Below, piece after piece: positions 43,639 to 52,120 of a stretch of 54,328 nucleotides of DNA. Under the pieces are notes generated by a model. It searched no databases, had not been told where the DNA came from, and worked only from the letters and a program-made list of their open reading frames with translations. Every line of letters begins with the position of its first letter. The stretch's first letter is position 1. The position numbers and the translations under genes are program-made. Origin of the DNA: Candidatus Omnitrophota bacterium (lineage in GTDB: Bacteria; Omnitrophota; Gorgyraeia; Pluralincolimonadales; Pluralincolimonadaceae); contig JAUYOH010000104.1 of the NCBI GenBank assembly GCA_030695925.1, positions 1 through 54,328 of the forward strand. The letters run 5' to 3'.

Positions 43639-44358
43639 TTATTGGGAATTTGGTTTATACTTATTAAATATATCGTCCGCTTTTTGTTCCATGTCCTTAA
43701 GCCCTACCCCATAGGCCTTAGCGAATCTGTCTTTGAAAAATCCGCTTTCCTTGAATACCTGCTTTAACTTTTCCTTCCCGTAGACATCCACTAGGTATGA
43801 CATGATTGACCATGCGTAATAATAAGCATCCGCTTCGGTCCTGCTGGCCCCGAAATTCGCCTCTAATCTTGTAAAGGAAAAATCTTTGAATGGCGGCCTT
43901 GAATTCCAGTTACTCTGCCTTATATCACCGGATCCGATATATTGGGCCAACCCCTCATGGAACCACGTAGGAGCACTCGGCAGAGGTTTGTGTATGACAA
44001 TGTGAGTTAATTCGTGCCTTAAGAGCTCCATATCGTTAAAATCCGCGTCTAAATTTATATGCGCCTCTCCGGCGCTCGCCCTCAGGCCTCTGCCCGCCTG
44101 AGGTTTCAGATATACGCTTACCTCTATCTTCCCGGATTTGTATGGGTCTACGCCCAAAAAAGTAAATATATCGGCGTAAGCGGATTCTAGATTCTGCCCT
44201 ATCCTTTTAAGTTTCTCCTGCGGAACGGTCCCTCCGAAGGCCATGATCCTGAAATGCTCGGTCTGCACAGGGGAAGCGGCGAAAGCGCTACCCGCGCTAA
44301 CGAGGGTCAGGATGACAAATACGGCAGAATAAAGTATCTTTGAATACATTGAATACAT
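43639..44358 (-). CDS. Exported gluzincin metallopeptidase (peptidase MA-like)
   Basis: A 239-aa protein with a signal peptide (about 1-28). The zinc site is HELTH (His115, Glu116, His119) and the third ligand Glu135 in WFHEGLAQYIG, the peptidase MA pattern. It starts with an exact repeat of nine bases (ATGTATTCA twice), so ATG at 44358 and 44349 are both possible. It is the last gene of the secretion locus; a role in processing an exported substrate is possible but not shown. Confidence 0.82.
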   Translation of the reverse strand: MYSMYSKILYSAVFVILTLVSAGSAFAASPVQTEHFRIMAFGGTVPQEKLKRIGQNLESAYADIFTFLGVDPYKSGKIEVSVYLKPQAGRGLRASAGEAHINLDADFNDMELLRHELTHIVIHKPLPSAPTWFHEGLAQYIGSGDIRQSNWNSRPPFKDFSFTRLEANFGASRTEADAYYYAWSIMSYLVDVYGKEKLKQVFKESGFFKDRFAKAYGVGLKDMEQKADDIFNKYKPNSQ

Positions 44359-44420
44359 TCTTAAAGTAGGTATTTCGCGGGAATATAAAAAAGGCGTGAA
44401 CTCATCCGGTCTTGAACGTT

Positions 44421-44741
44421 TTATTCCTTAATCTTTACCGCCGTCCCATAGGCATATAGATAACCACCCTGCACATAAAAATAGCGGACGCCTATGACGT
44501 AATCGGCGCCTAAATCCTTTGCTGCCTCCTTCAATTTATCATTTAAGGTATCGAGGTTTGTCTCGCCGGTCCTTGTTGAGATTATCCCGATGACCTTGTA
44601 GGAATCCTTGATATCTGTGGTGGTAAGTATTACTTCTTTCTTAGGCTTACCTTTTGTCTCGGCTTGGGCCGAAGTAATAAAAGACATTGCCAACAGCCCT
44701 GACAAGACGAACAACGAGATCAAATAAAAGGCGCGTTTCAT
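44421..44741 (-). CDS. Exported YbjQ-like small protein
   Basis: A 106-aa protein with a signal peptide (about 1-27, ending SAQA) and one domain resembling the YbjQ/UPF0145 family (ILTTTDIKDSYKVIGIIS, then LGADYVIGVRYFYV and GTAVKI). That family forms pentameric rings of unknown function and is normally cytosolic; this copy should be periplasmic. It overlaps the upstream secretin gene by 4 bases. Confidence 0.75.
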   Translation of the reverse strand: MKRAFYLISLFVLSGLLAMSFITSAQAETKGKPKKEVILTTTDIKDSYKVIGIISTRTGETNLDTLNDKLKEAAKDLGADYVIGVRYFYVQGGYLYAYGTAVKIKE

Positions 44742-45829
44742 ATAATCGGCTCTCCTCTCGAATCTATTATCGTGGCGGTTAAGAAGATGACCAGATTCTT
44801 CTTCTGTTTCTCTACGTGCTTTGTCTTAAATAAATAACCCAGTATAGGTATATCTCCCAGAAAAGGAGTCTTACGTTCGGTTATCGTCTCATCTTCCCTG
44901 ATCAGGCCGCCTAAGACGACAGTCTGGCCGCTCTTTATGACCACCGATGTCTGGGCAGATCTGGTATCCATTAAGGGATAACCCAGATTGGTGGGAAAAT
45001 CCGCGGAAGTAGAGATAGGTATCTGTCTGACTACAACGGTGACCTCAGGATGAATATCCATAGTGATGATCTTACTTTCTCCCGCGACTTTCGGCGTCAC
45101 CTCAAGGGTTATTCCGCTTACCTTCTCGGTGACTTTATATTTTTCAACCATGATAGGAGCGGCCGTGGTACCTATATTCGTCCTCTCGAAATCGGAGGCG
45201 TAAGGAAGGATATTGGCCATCTGGATATTGGCCATCTGTCCGGATAATGTCGTGACCGACGGAGAAGACAACAGGTTCGCTTTCCCCTCCTCTTCAAGCG
45301 CCTTGATATAGACCCATAACTGGCTTCCAGTCAACATACTCTTTCCGATTTCAATACCTAACCCGGAAGTCTCGGTAGCGGTCCCAAAAGTATAAGGCGA
45401 ATTGCTGCTTACAGGAGGAGTAATGACATTGATCCCCAAGTCCCGCTTGAGTGTTGTGTTCTGATTCCGACGCCAAAACCATTCGACTCCCAGCTCTCCG
45501 AGCGCGGTCACATCTACTTCCACAAATTTTGCCTGAATGCGGACCTGCTTGGTGCCTACGTCCCAGAGCTTTATCAGTTCCTTTACGACCTGCTGGTTGC
45601 TCGGTGTATCCGTGACTGTAAGCATACCGGTCGTCTCATCTAAGACGATCCTTCTATTAGGATTAGCGGGTAGCGCCTGCTCGAGGTAATCCCTGATGGA
45701 TTGTCCGCCTGACTCGGTCGTCTCGGATTCTTCCTCTTGCGCGAACAGAGGACTTGTCACGGCCAAAAGGCTTACCGTCAAAAACAATGAAAATATTAAA
45801 CCATAAAATGGACCATATCTTTTTTTCAT
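44738..45829 (-). CDS. Secretin-family outer-membrane protein, copy B
   Basis: A 363-aa protein with a signal peptide (about 1-30). A short N-domain (RIVLDETTGMLTVTDTPS) is followed by the C-terminal secretin barrel domain (KQVRIQAKFVEVDVTALGELG to the end). The barrel contains VVLGGLIREDETITERKTP and FLGDIPILGYLF, the family signature. It lacks the long N0-N1 periplasmic domains. It is a paralog of the gene directly upstream, aligned along its whole length, and overlaps it by 4 bases. Proteins of this family form the outer-membrane gate of type IV pilus and type II secretion systems. Confidence 0.92.
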   Translation of the reverse strand: MKKRYGPFYGLIFSLFLTVSLLAVTSPLFAQEEESETTESGGQSIRDYLEQALPANPNRRIVLDETTGMLTVTDTPSNQQVVKELIKLWDVGTKQVRIQAKFVEVDVTALGELGVEWFWRRNQNTTLKRDLGINVITPPVSSNSPYTFGTATETSGLGIEIGKSMLTGSQLWVYIKALEEEGKANLLSSPSVTTLSGQMANIQMANILPYASDFERTNIGTTAAPIMVEKYKVTEKVSGITLEVTPKVAGESKIITMDIHPEVTVVVRQIPISTSADFPTNLGYPLMDTRSAQTSVVIKSGQTVVLGGLIREDETITERKTPFLGDIPILGYLFKTKHVEKQKKNLVIFLTATIIDSRGEPII

Positions 45830-46932
45830 CTTATGATGTCACCGTCAGCCGTCATTATGCTTGCCGTAATAAAGATAAGCAGGTTAATCTTGCGCCGGTT
45901 CTTATAATCGTACTGGAATGCCCTACCCAATAACGGAATGTCCCCTAAAAGAGGAACTTTTCTTTTTGTTATCTTCTCGTCATCTTTTATCATTCCGCCT
46001 AAGATTACCGTCTGGCCGCTATCGACAGCCATGCTCGTCTGCGTAGATCTTACATCCACGACAGGCCAGCCTAAGTCGGCTGAGATAATAGGCGTTCCTG
46101 CCGTCGCGCCGAGCCCTGTCAGGTTTGATATCCTGACCTGACTTTTCAGGACGCTTACCTCGGGATGAAGATCTAAAGTTATGGTATTTGTGCCCTCACC
46201 GACGTACGGCGTGACTTCAAGTGATATACCGATAGGTTTCTCGGCAAGCGTCAATTTATAATTCCATCTCGGGAACTCTGCCGTCCCTATATTCTCGAGC
46301 GTAAAATCCGAGACATACGGGTATGTCCTTGTGACCTGGATATTGGCCATCTGTCCCGAGACTGTCGTGACCTTCGGGGCGGATAGGAGATTTGCCTTGC
46401 CTTCCTGCTCCAGCGCTCTTAAGTTACTGATGATATAATCACCGGCTGAGGTCGTCTTAGAAATCCAAAACTGCCCTGCCAGGTTGCCTACTTTCGGAAA
46501 GGTAACGGTAGTGCTGTCATCCCATTGTACTCCATGATATGTGCCTGTGCCGCTTATTGTAGGTTTATGGAACCACGACTTATTCTTTGAGACTGATGTC
46601 TGATTACCGTCCTGATAGAAATCCCATTCGATACCCAATTCCGCCAAGTCCGTCTCATCTATCTCCACAAAACGGGCCTCTATTATGACCTGTTTCTGGC
46701 CTATCTCAAACTGCTCGATTAATTGTCTTATAAGTTTGTGGTTGGTCTTCGTATCAGTGACGGTGAGTAATTTTGCCTGTTCGTTATAGGCTACCTTCCT
46801 TCCCTCTTCGGGCGGAAGCGCCTTCTCAAGGTAATCTTTGATGGTCAGCTGGGTCTCTTCCTGCGAAAAGGCGTTCATCTGGGGGATCGAGAATAGCACT
46901 GCCATCAATAGTAAGGCCGATATTTTTTTCAT
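45826..46932 (-). CDS. Secretin-family outer-membrane protein, copy A
   Basis: A 368-aa protein with a signal peptide (about 1-23) and the same layout as copy B: KVAYNEQAKLLTVTDTKTN, then KQVIIEARFVEIDETDLAELG and VILGGMIKDDEKITKRKVP with LLGDIPLLGRAF. It has longer insertions in the gate region (around FYQDGNQTS and TSAGDYIIS). It starts 1 base after the TPR-STN gene ends. Hetero-oligomer formation with copy B or use under other conditions are both possible. Confidence 0.92.
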   Translation of the reverse strand: MKKISALLLMAVLFSIPQMNAFSQEETQLTIKDYLEKALPPEEGRKVAYNEQAKLLTVTDTKTNHKLIRQLIEQFEIGQKQVIIEARFVEIDETDLAELGIEWDFYQDGNQTSVSKNKSWFHKPTISGTGTYHGVQWDDSTTVTFPKVGNLAGQFWISKTTSAGDYIISNLRALEQEGKANLLSAPKVTTVSGQMANIQVTRTYPYVSDFTLENIGTAEFPRWNYKLTLAEKPIGISLEVTPYVGEGTNTITLDLHPEVSVLKSQVRISNLTGLGATAGTPIISADLGWPVVDVRSTQTSMAVDSGQTVILGGMIKDDEKITKRKVPLLGDIPLLGRAFQYDYKNRRKINLLIFITASIMTADGDIIR

Positions 46933-46933
46933 A

Positions 46934-48031
46934 TTATTCCAGCTTCTCTAACTCCACTTTTCTCGTCTGGCGCACGCCGTACTTTAACCGATATGTCCTT
47001 GTCACGAGTTCCTCTTTACTGATCTCATCTTTAGTGGAGACTAAAACATAGTTTGCCTCGACCTTATAGCCTAACGACGTTGTCCTAAAGGCTATGTTCA
47101 GGATATCAAGAAGGGGCATCGGATTGGCGGTAATAAGGGATATCTTTATCGGCTTATCTTTTGTCAGTTCGGATATCTTCACTTCATCGACGACAATTGT
47201 GACACCGGTCAATTCCATCAATTGACGGATCAGGTCCTGAACGTCGGCGTCCGTGACCGAAAGAGCCGGTACTACAACGCTCGCCATCTTTTCTTCGAGT
47301 TTTTTCTTAGCTTCCTTATCGGCTAACTCCTCCGGAGAGACGATCTCTTCTACCTGCATCTCCTCGCGAGGCAGTTTCTCAGGCGGCAACCATCCCTTAT
47401 CTACGTCGAGCAGCATCGCTTGTTCCGCGGCGTCTTTCTCTACCTTCGCCACATTCCTTTCCCTGATTGTTCCTTTCTCGTCTTCTCTCGCGGCCGCCTT
47501 CTTATCTTTCAATCGCTCGGATTGTTTTGCATTAGCAAATGCCGCCTGCGCTTTGGCAATCCATTCCTGAGCTTCGGAATCACTGGGATTTGACGCCAAC
47601 GCGGTCTCAAAATCGGCTATCGCCGCCGCATATTGTTTTTTATTATAATTGGCCTTCCCGCGTTTTACCAAGGACCCGGAAACGGTCAGAGGTATCTCTT
47701 TTGATATGGCATCATCGCAAAGTTCTACGTAATGCCTCGCGCTTTTATTTTTCGGGTCCATCTGGACGACCTTCTCGAACAACTGTTTCGCGGCCTCATA
47801 ATCTTTCGCTTCATAACTGGCCTTTGCTTCATTAAAGAGGCTGGAAACAATAGATTTCTTCTCAACGCGCTTCTCTCTTGATAGCTCCTCTTCGATTATC
47901 TTAGCCTCAAAAGATTCGTCGGATCCGCCTGTCTTCGCTTCCAATAATGAGATAATAAAGAACGTATTAAAAGCCAACGGGATAAAAAACACAATTACGC
48001 TCTTCTTTTTAAGTCTCCTTATTATATCCAT
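46934..48031 (-). CDS. TPR and STN domain protein, N-terminal part of a split secretin
   Basis: A 365-aa protein anchored by an N-terminal hydrophobic segment (about 11-31). Two or three TPR-like repeats (about 62-150, KDYEAAKQLFEKVVQMDP and KQYAAAIADFETALASNP) follow, then a charged coiled region. An STN (N0) domain (about 255-330, LSVTDADVQDLIRQLMELTG) is next. It ends with TRTYRLKYGVRQTRKVELEKLE-like sequence, which is the beginning of the next secretin N-domain. The two genes downstream carry the rest. Confidence 0.85.
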   Translation of the reverse strand: MDIIRRLKKKSVIVFFIPLAFNTFFIISLLEAKTGGSDESFEAKIIEEELSREKRVEKKSIVSSLFNEAKASYEAKDYEAAKQLFEKVVQMDPKNKSARHYVELCDDAISKEIPLTVSGSLVKRGKANYNKKQYAAAIADFETALASNPSDSEAQEWIAKAQAAFANAKQSERLKDKKAAAREDEKGTIRERNVAKVEKDAAEQAMLLDVDKGWLPPEKLPREEMQVEEIVSPEELADKEAKKKLEEKMASVVVPALSVTDADVQDLIRQLMELTGVTIVVDEVKISELTKDKPIKISLITANPMPLLDILNIAFRTTSLGYKVEANYVLVSTKDEISKEELVTRTYRLKYGVRQTRKVELEKLE

Positions 48032-48036
48032 TTACG

Positions 48037-48732
48037 TTATCTCTCCTTATTTATTACCCACTGCTTATTTTGGCCATATAATATCACACTATCCGTTTTT
48101 ATGTCAAGGATTTTATATCCGCTTATCTGGTCCTCTTTGCGGACTTCATAGGTCTTCTCATCTATTGAATTATAAAGCTTCGCGATAAGTTCCGTGCCTT
48201 TTACGGGCTTTTTGTAATCTAAGACTAAGAGCTGACCGTCTTTATTTTCCACCGTCATCGCCTTTTTGTCTATACCTATGACTTTATAATCTTTGAACTT
48301 TCCGCTTTTTTTAACGAAATAGGTCTTGCCCGACCAGCTTATCTGACCGATTATCGTGCCATCGGGGATCTGAATGAAACCGTTATACATAAACGGAAGG
48401 CGGACAGGCTGAACCGATACCAATTTAAGGCTATCGGGCGTAAAGATGACCTGCGGTTTCTCCGGCCTTAGAAAGATATTTCGCGTAATTAACTCATTGT
48501 ATCTGGATATGGGGGAAGGAGACTTTAGTCGTTCTATTATGTCCGAATAAGAAATGCCTTCCGCGCTCTGGCCGCCTTGGCCGTTCCGAGAGGCCACGAC
48601 AGATGGTGATGAGGCGTCTTCTTCCGGCGTAATGGCGACGCCTTTGGGAGAAAGGACCGTCGGCAGCTTCCACATTACGAGAAGCCAAAGTATGAATAAA
48701 ACTACAGTGCTTATCTTGTATATCTCTTTCAT
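48037..48732 (-). CDS. PilP/GspC-like inner-membrane assembly protein
   Basis: A 231-aa protein with one N-terminal membrane helix (about 7-24), a linker with Pro/Ser/Gly, and a periplasmic beta-rich part. NIFLRPE and PFMYNGFIQIPDGTIIGQI resemble the homology region of PilP/GspC, which links the inner-membrane platform to the secretin. Two similar strands (YKVIGIDKKAMTVEN and YKILDIKTDSVILYG) suggest a duplicated module. The assignment rests on features plus its place between pilO and the secretin genes. Confidence 0.7.
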   Translation of the reverse strand: MKEIYKISTVVLFILWLLVMWKLPTVLSPKGVAITPEEDASSPSVVASRNGQGGQSAEGISYSDIIERLKSPSPISRYNELITRNIFLRPEKPQVIFTPDSLKLVSVQPVRLPFMYNGFIQIPDGTIIGQISWSGKTYFVKKSGKFKDYKVIGIDKKAMTVENKDGQLLVLDYKKPVKGTELIAKLYNSIDEKTYEVRKEDQISGYKILDIKTDSVILYGQNKQWVINKER

Positions 48733-48782
48733 ATCGTCACCTTATCCACAGGATAGACCTTCCTATCCATTAAGGAAGGGTC

Positions 48783-49535
48783 TTAAGGAAAGACGGCCGC
48801 GGTAATAATGAGTTCGACCGACAGATCGCCTTTCCCCTCGGCCTTCGCTTCCGAGGCCTTTAACTTCATATAATCCACTTTAAACGCTATGTCTGAAATA
48901 GTCAGGGTATGTAAGAAATTTATAAGATTTTCATTTGTACACACAAATCCGATCTTAAGGGGAAATTCCTTATATACGATGTCCTTCCCGCCTTCCGCGG
49001 ATATATTCTTGATATCGCCGAATTCCACGGCGGCAATCGTGGAGATCTTGTTATTTAACATCAGAGTGCCCGCTTCTTTGATGATATCGAGTTGCTTGAC
49101 TCTCAGGGGCAGGTCGGCGGCGGTGGGGATATCGTGCTCGTACTTATCGAACCCCAGCCAGAACGGGAATTCAAAATTTACGGACTTGCCGTCTTCCTTT
49201 AACTTGTTTTGGACCTTATATAACTCTTCCTTGAACTTAAGGGGGTCTCCCGGATCCTTGGACATTCTCGATTTCGGATTGGGCGCGACCAGACCGGTGA
49301 TCTCATCGTAAGAACTTTCAATCGCCTTCAGCTGCTTCTCGAGCCTCACTTTCTCACGGTTAAGCTTGGTCAGGCCGTCTTTTTGGTATGTCTCGAGTTC
49401 TTTCTGTTTGTGCTCTACGGATTTTTCTAAAGAGGAGACCTGATAGACCGCCACGATCAAGTACGCGAACGACAACACAAAAAGTATCGCTAGTATAAGT
49501 TTGGTCGGGCCCGCTGTCCCTGTAATCTTAACCAT
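48783..49535 (-). CDS. PilO/GspM-like inner-membrane protein
   Basis: A 250-aa protein with a membrane helix at about 13-31, a coiled coil (about 35-75) and a periplasmic ferredoxin-like domain, the PilO layout. It follows the PilM-PilN gene by 4 bases, as pilO does in type IV pilus operons. Sequence similarity is low across this family, so position and architecture carry the call. Confidence 0.78.
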   Translation of the reverse strand: MVKITGTAGPTKLILAILFVLSFAYLIVAVYQVSSLEKSVEHKQKELETYQKDGLTKLNREKVRLEKQLKAIESSYDEITGLVAPNPKSRMSKDPGDPLKFKEELYKVQNKLKEDGKSVNFEFPFWLGFDKYEHDIPTAADLPLRVKQLDIIKEAGTLMLNNKISTIAAVEFGDIKNISAEGGKDIVYKEFPLKIGFVCTNENLINFLHTLTISDIAFKVDYMKLKASEAKAEGKGDLSVELIITAAVFP

Positions 49536-49539
49536 ATTC

Positions 49540-51159
49540 TTACTTTCCCTTCGCCGCCTGTTTTTCTTCCGGCATGTCTTTTAGTTTAAACTTGATGGAA
49601 AAATCCCTGATCTGGCCGCCGTCTTCTTCGGATTGCCTCGGCAGGCTGGCATAGAGTATCTCGACCGCCTCGAACAGCGGCGAGGACTCAAGACGTTTCT
49701 TGTACTCGGTTATAGTCGAGAGATTAGAGAGAGTCTTCCCATCAAGGACCACATAACCTTTGTCGTCCGTAAAAGCGGTAAGCCATGTATCAAAAGGAAG
49801 AAGCTTTTCCACCTCTAATAATACCTCCAATAAAAGCGCCCTCTTGACGGTCAGGTCCCTGAAAGGTTTGATCTTCGCGTCCGCCTTTTTGATATCTGTT
49901 TTTAATGTCGCTGTCCTGTCTTTCACGACTTCATATTTTGTGAGAAGGCCGTTTATCAATTTAAGCTCTGATTTGAAATTTCCCGCGCGCGATGAGATAT
50001 TAAGGGCGATGGTCAGAGGTATCACGGCAAGAAGCAGGCCAGCGGCGATGATGTAGAGTCTCTCCTTCTTAAAATCTCTCTCCGCCTTTCTCTCGAAGGG
50101 TAAGAGATCGATGCGGGCCGGGCATTTCTGGATAAGGCGCAGCGCCAGTCCGATAGCGGAGCCGAACCTCGTTTGAAAATCGGCATCCACCCTTAGATTC
50201 GAGGGACATTTTATCTTTTGAACGAGGTTGGCGCGCCTTATCTGCATGCCCAGATTCTTGGCTAAAAAATTCTCGATGCCTTTCAATTTGGAACCGCCGC
50301 CCGAGAGGATCACTTCATTAAACGGAAGGTCGCGGTTTTGCTTAGTCCGATAAAATTCCAGCGACTGGACGATCGAGGCGACTAAATCCGATAATACGGG
50401 ACTTAGTATGTTCGCGACTTCTTTAGAGGTTGGAGGCAGATCGGACGGCATATCAGCGGACAAGACCACGCCTTCTCTCTTCTTTAACTCTTCGGCCTTA
50501 TCGAAGGGTATATTAAGTTTGGAGGCGATGGCGTGGGTCATTTCGTCACCCGCGATCAATATCGACCTTCCCCAAAACCCTTTCTCCTCTACAATTATCA
50601 GATTTGTGGCCTTAGCCCCTATATCGATTATTATGCCGCGCTTTAAAGGCTCGTTGAACGTTATGGCGTTTAAGAGCGCCAGAGGGCTTATATCCACGAG
50701 TTCAACGTCAAGACCAGTATTGGAAAGATAGCCTAAAGTGGTCTCGACGATATCTTTCTTTGCCGCCACGAATAAGACGTCTTCCTCAGGCCCGGCGGCG
50801 GCACCGAAGATCTGGTGATCCCAGGTTATCTTCTCCAGAGGAAACGGGACCTGCTGCTGAGCCTCATATTTTATGATCCTGTCTATCTTGCCTTTTTGGA
50901 TTTTGGGAAGCTTTAAGAACCTTATGAATACCGACTGGCCGGAGAGCGAGACCACGGATTTTCCGCCACGTATCTTCTCCGTCCTCAGGAGCCCTTCTAT
51001 GCTTGTCTTGATTAACGCGTCTCTTTTTTCCTGGTCGGCATGCTGGGTTAAGTCGAAGAATTTCGCTCGAAGGAGTTGGGTTCCCTCGGAGGTCTTTTCG
51101 AGCTCGACGAGTTTGACCGAGCCCGCACCTATATCTATACCTAACGCGCGTTTTCCCAT
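49540..51159 (-). CDS. PilM-PilN fusion protein of the pilus/secretion inner-membrane platform
   Basis: A 539-aa protein. Residues 1 to about 350 are an actin-like PilM domain (LGIDIGAGSVKLVELE, RGIIIDIGAKATNLIIVE, ILSGGGSKLKGIENFL). A membrane helix at about 370-388 leads into a PilN-like periplasmic domain with a coiled coil and a ferredoxin-like end. In most bacteria pilM and pilN are separate genes whose products bind each other, PilN's cytoplasmic tail docking on PilM. Here the tail has become a covalent link. A promoter lies just upstream and the ATG has no ribosome site. Confidence 0.9.
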   Translation of the reverse strand: MGKRALGIDIGAGSVKLVELEKTSEGTQLLRAKFFDLTQHADQEKRDALIKTSIEGLLRTEKIRGGKSVVSLSGQSVFIRFLKLPKIQKGKIDRIIKYEAQQQVPFPLEKITWDHQIFGAAAGPEEDVLFVAAKKDIVETTLGYLSNTGLDVELVDISPLALLNAITFNEPLKRGIIIDIGAKATNLIIVEEKGFWGRSILIAGDEMTHAIASKLNIPFDKAEELKKREGVVLSADMPSDLPPTSKEVANILSPVLSDLVASIVQSLEFYRTKQNRDLPFNEVILSGGGSKLKGIENFLAKNLGMQIRRANLVQKIKCPSNLRVDADFQTRFGSAIGLALRLIQKCPARIDLLPFERKAERDFKKERLYIIAAGLLLAVIPLTIALNISSRAGNFKSELKLINGLLTKYEVVKDRTATLKTDIKKADAKIKPFRDLTVKRALLLEVLLEVEKLLPFDTWLTAFTDDKGYVVLDGKTLSNLSTITEYKKRLESSPLFEAVEILYASLPRQSEEDGGQIRDFSIKFKLKDMPEEKQAAKGK

Positions 51160-51172
51160 AGTGTTGTGCTAT

Positions 51173-51201
51173 ATTTTATAAGAGAAACTCTAAGTTGTCA
51201 A
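51173..51201 (-). promoter_or_regulatory. Promoter of the PilM-PilN operon
   Basis: On the minus strand, -35 TTGACA (51201-51196), 17-base spacer and -10 TAAAAT (51178-51173). The ATG follows 13 bases after the -10 box, so the leader should be only about 5-8 bases, with no ribosome site. It lies in the 70-base gap after the beta-helix gene. Confidence 0.75.
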
Positions 51202-51229
51202 TTATTTCTTTCGGAAGGGCAAGAAAATA

Positions 51230-52120
51230 CTATTCATTCTTGACGCCATAAGGTAGCGCGCCCATATCGCTTCTCGAACCATCGGGGTCATTATATTTTG
51301 AATCAGGGTCGCCGGCATCGATACAAGGCGAGCCCGGCTGTAAATGGTAATTGCTTTCACTTACGAATTTGGGGTCTTTCGATATATCGTGCTCACCGGC
51401 TTCTATGCCGTAATAATTACGCGATGAACCCCATACATCGTTATATTCTAAGGTTACTTTTATCTCTCCGCCGCCTTTCTTCTTCGGCTCGGTCGGCTTT
51501 CCTGTAATATTACTAAAATGAACCCCTTCAGTTTCATTGAAACCAATATGAACCCCGAATAGCCTATTGTTGCTAATGATGGAATTTTTCAGAAGGAGGC
51601 TAACCGGAGGATAGCGGACAAAAACCCCTTTAGTGAAATTTACAATCGAACAATTCATAATATTTACGTTCTCGCTCTTTTCGATAAATAGGCCGTTACC
51701 GATCCCGCCCGTTCCCTCTATTAAGCAATTCTGCAATGTCGTATTATCCGCCGCATTCAGATATATCTGCCCCGTCTTTAATTTAAATCCGATCCCTTTT
51801 ATTATATTGTTACCGGCTAGAATCATTCCTACGCCGCCTAAAGTAACTTTCGTCTTATCTGCTCCATCACCATGAAGTTCACGTCCGTCTTTCAGCCGTA
51901 AACCTGACGGTTCTTCGTAAACTCCCGCCTTTACATAAATTTTATCGCCTTCCTCTGAATTCTGCAGTGCCTCTTTAATAGTCTTGTAATCCTCTGGTAT
52001 ATATATCTTTTTACCCTCTTTTTTGGATTCGGCGGCCGCAACAGAACTAAACATAACCATAGAAAGGCTTATAATCAAACTTAATGTTATTACCTTATCA
52101 AATCTTGTCATAATATTCAC
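51230..52120 (-). CDS. Exported right-handed beta-helix protein
   Basis: A 296-aa protein with a signal peptide (about 1-30, ending VAAA). The YKTIKEALQNSEEGDKIYVK and GVYEE segments begin a parallel beta-helix with repeated short strands and Asn-rich turns. It closes with GSPCIDAGDP and DPDGSRSDMGALPYG, an end typical of exported beta-helix proteins of polysaccharide-associated type. No catalytic residues can be assigned. The GTG at 52120 overlaps the preceding stop (GTGA) and follows GGAG; an ATG at 52111 is possible. Confidence 0.85.
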   Translation of the reverse strand: MNIMTRFDKVITLSLIISLSMVMFSSVAAAESKKEGKKIYIPEDYKTIKEALQNSEEGDKIYVKAGVYEEPSGLRLKDGRELHGDGADKTKVTLGGVGMILAGNNIIKGIGFKLKTGQIYLNAADNTTLQNCLIEGTGGIGNGLFIEKSENVNIMNCSIVNFTKGVFVRYPPVSLLLKNSIISNNRLFGVHIGFNETEGVHFSNITGKPTEPKKKGGGEIKVTLEYNDVWGSSRNYYGIEAGEHDISKDPKFVSESNYHLQPGSPCIDAGDPDSKYNDPDGSRSDMGALPYGVKNE

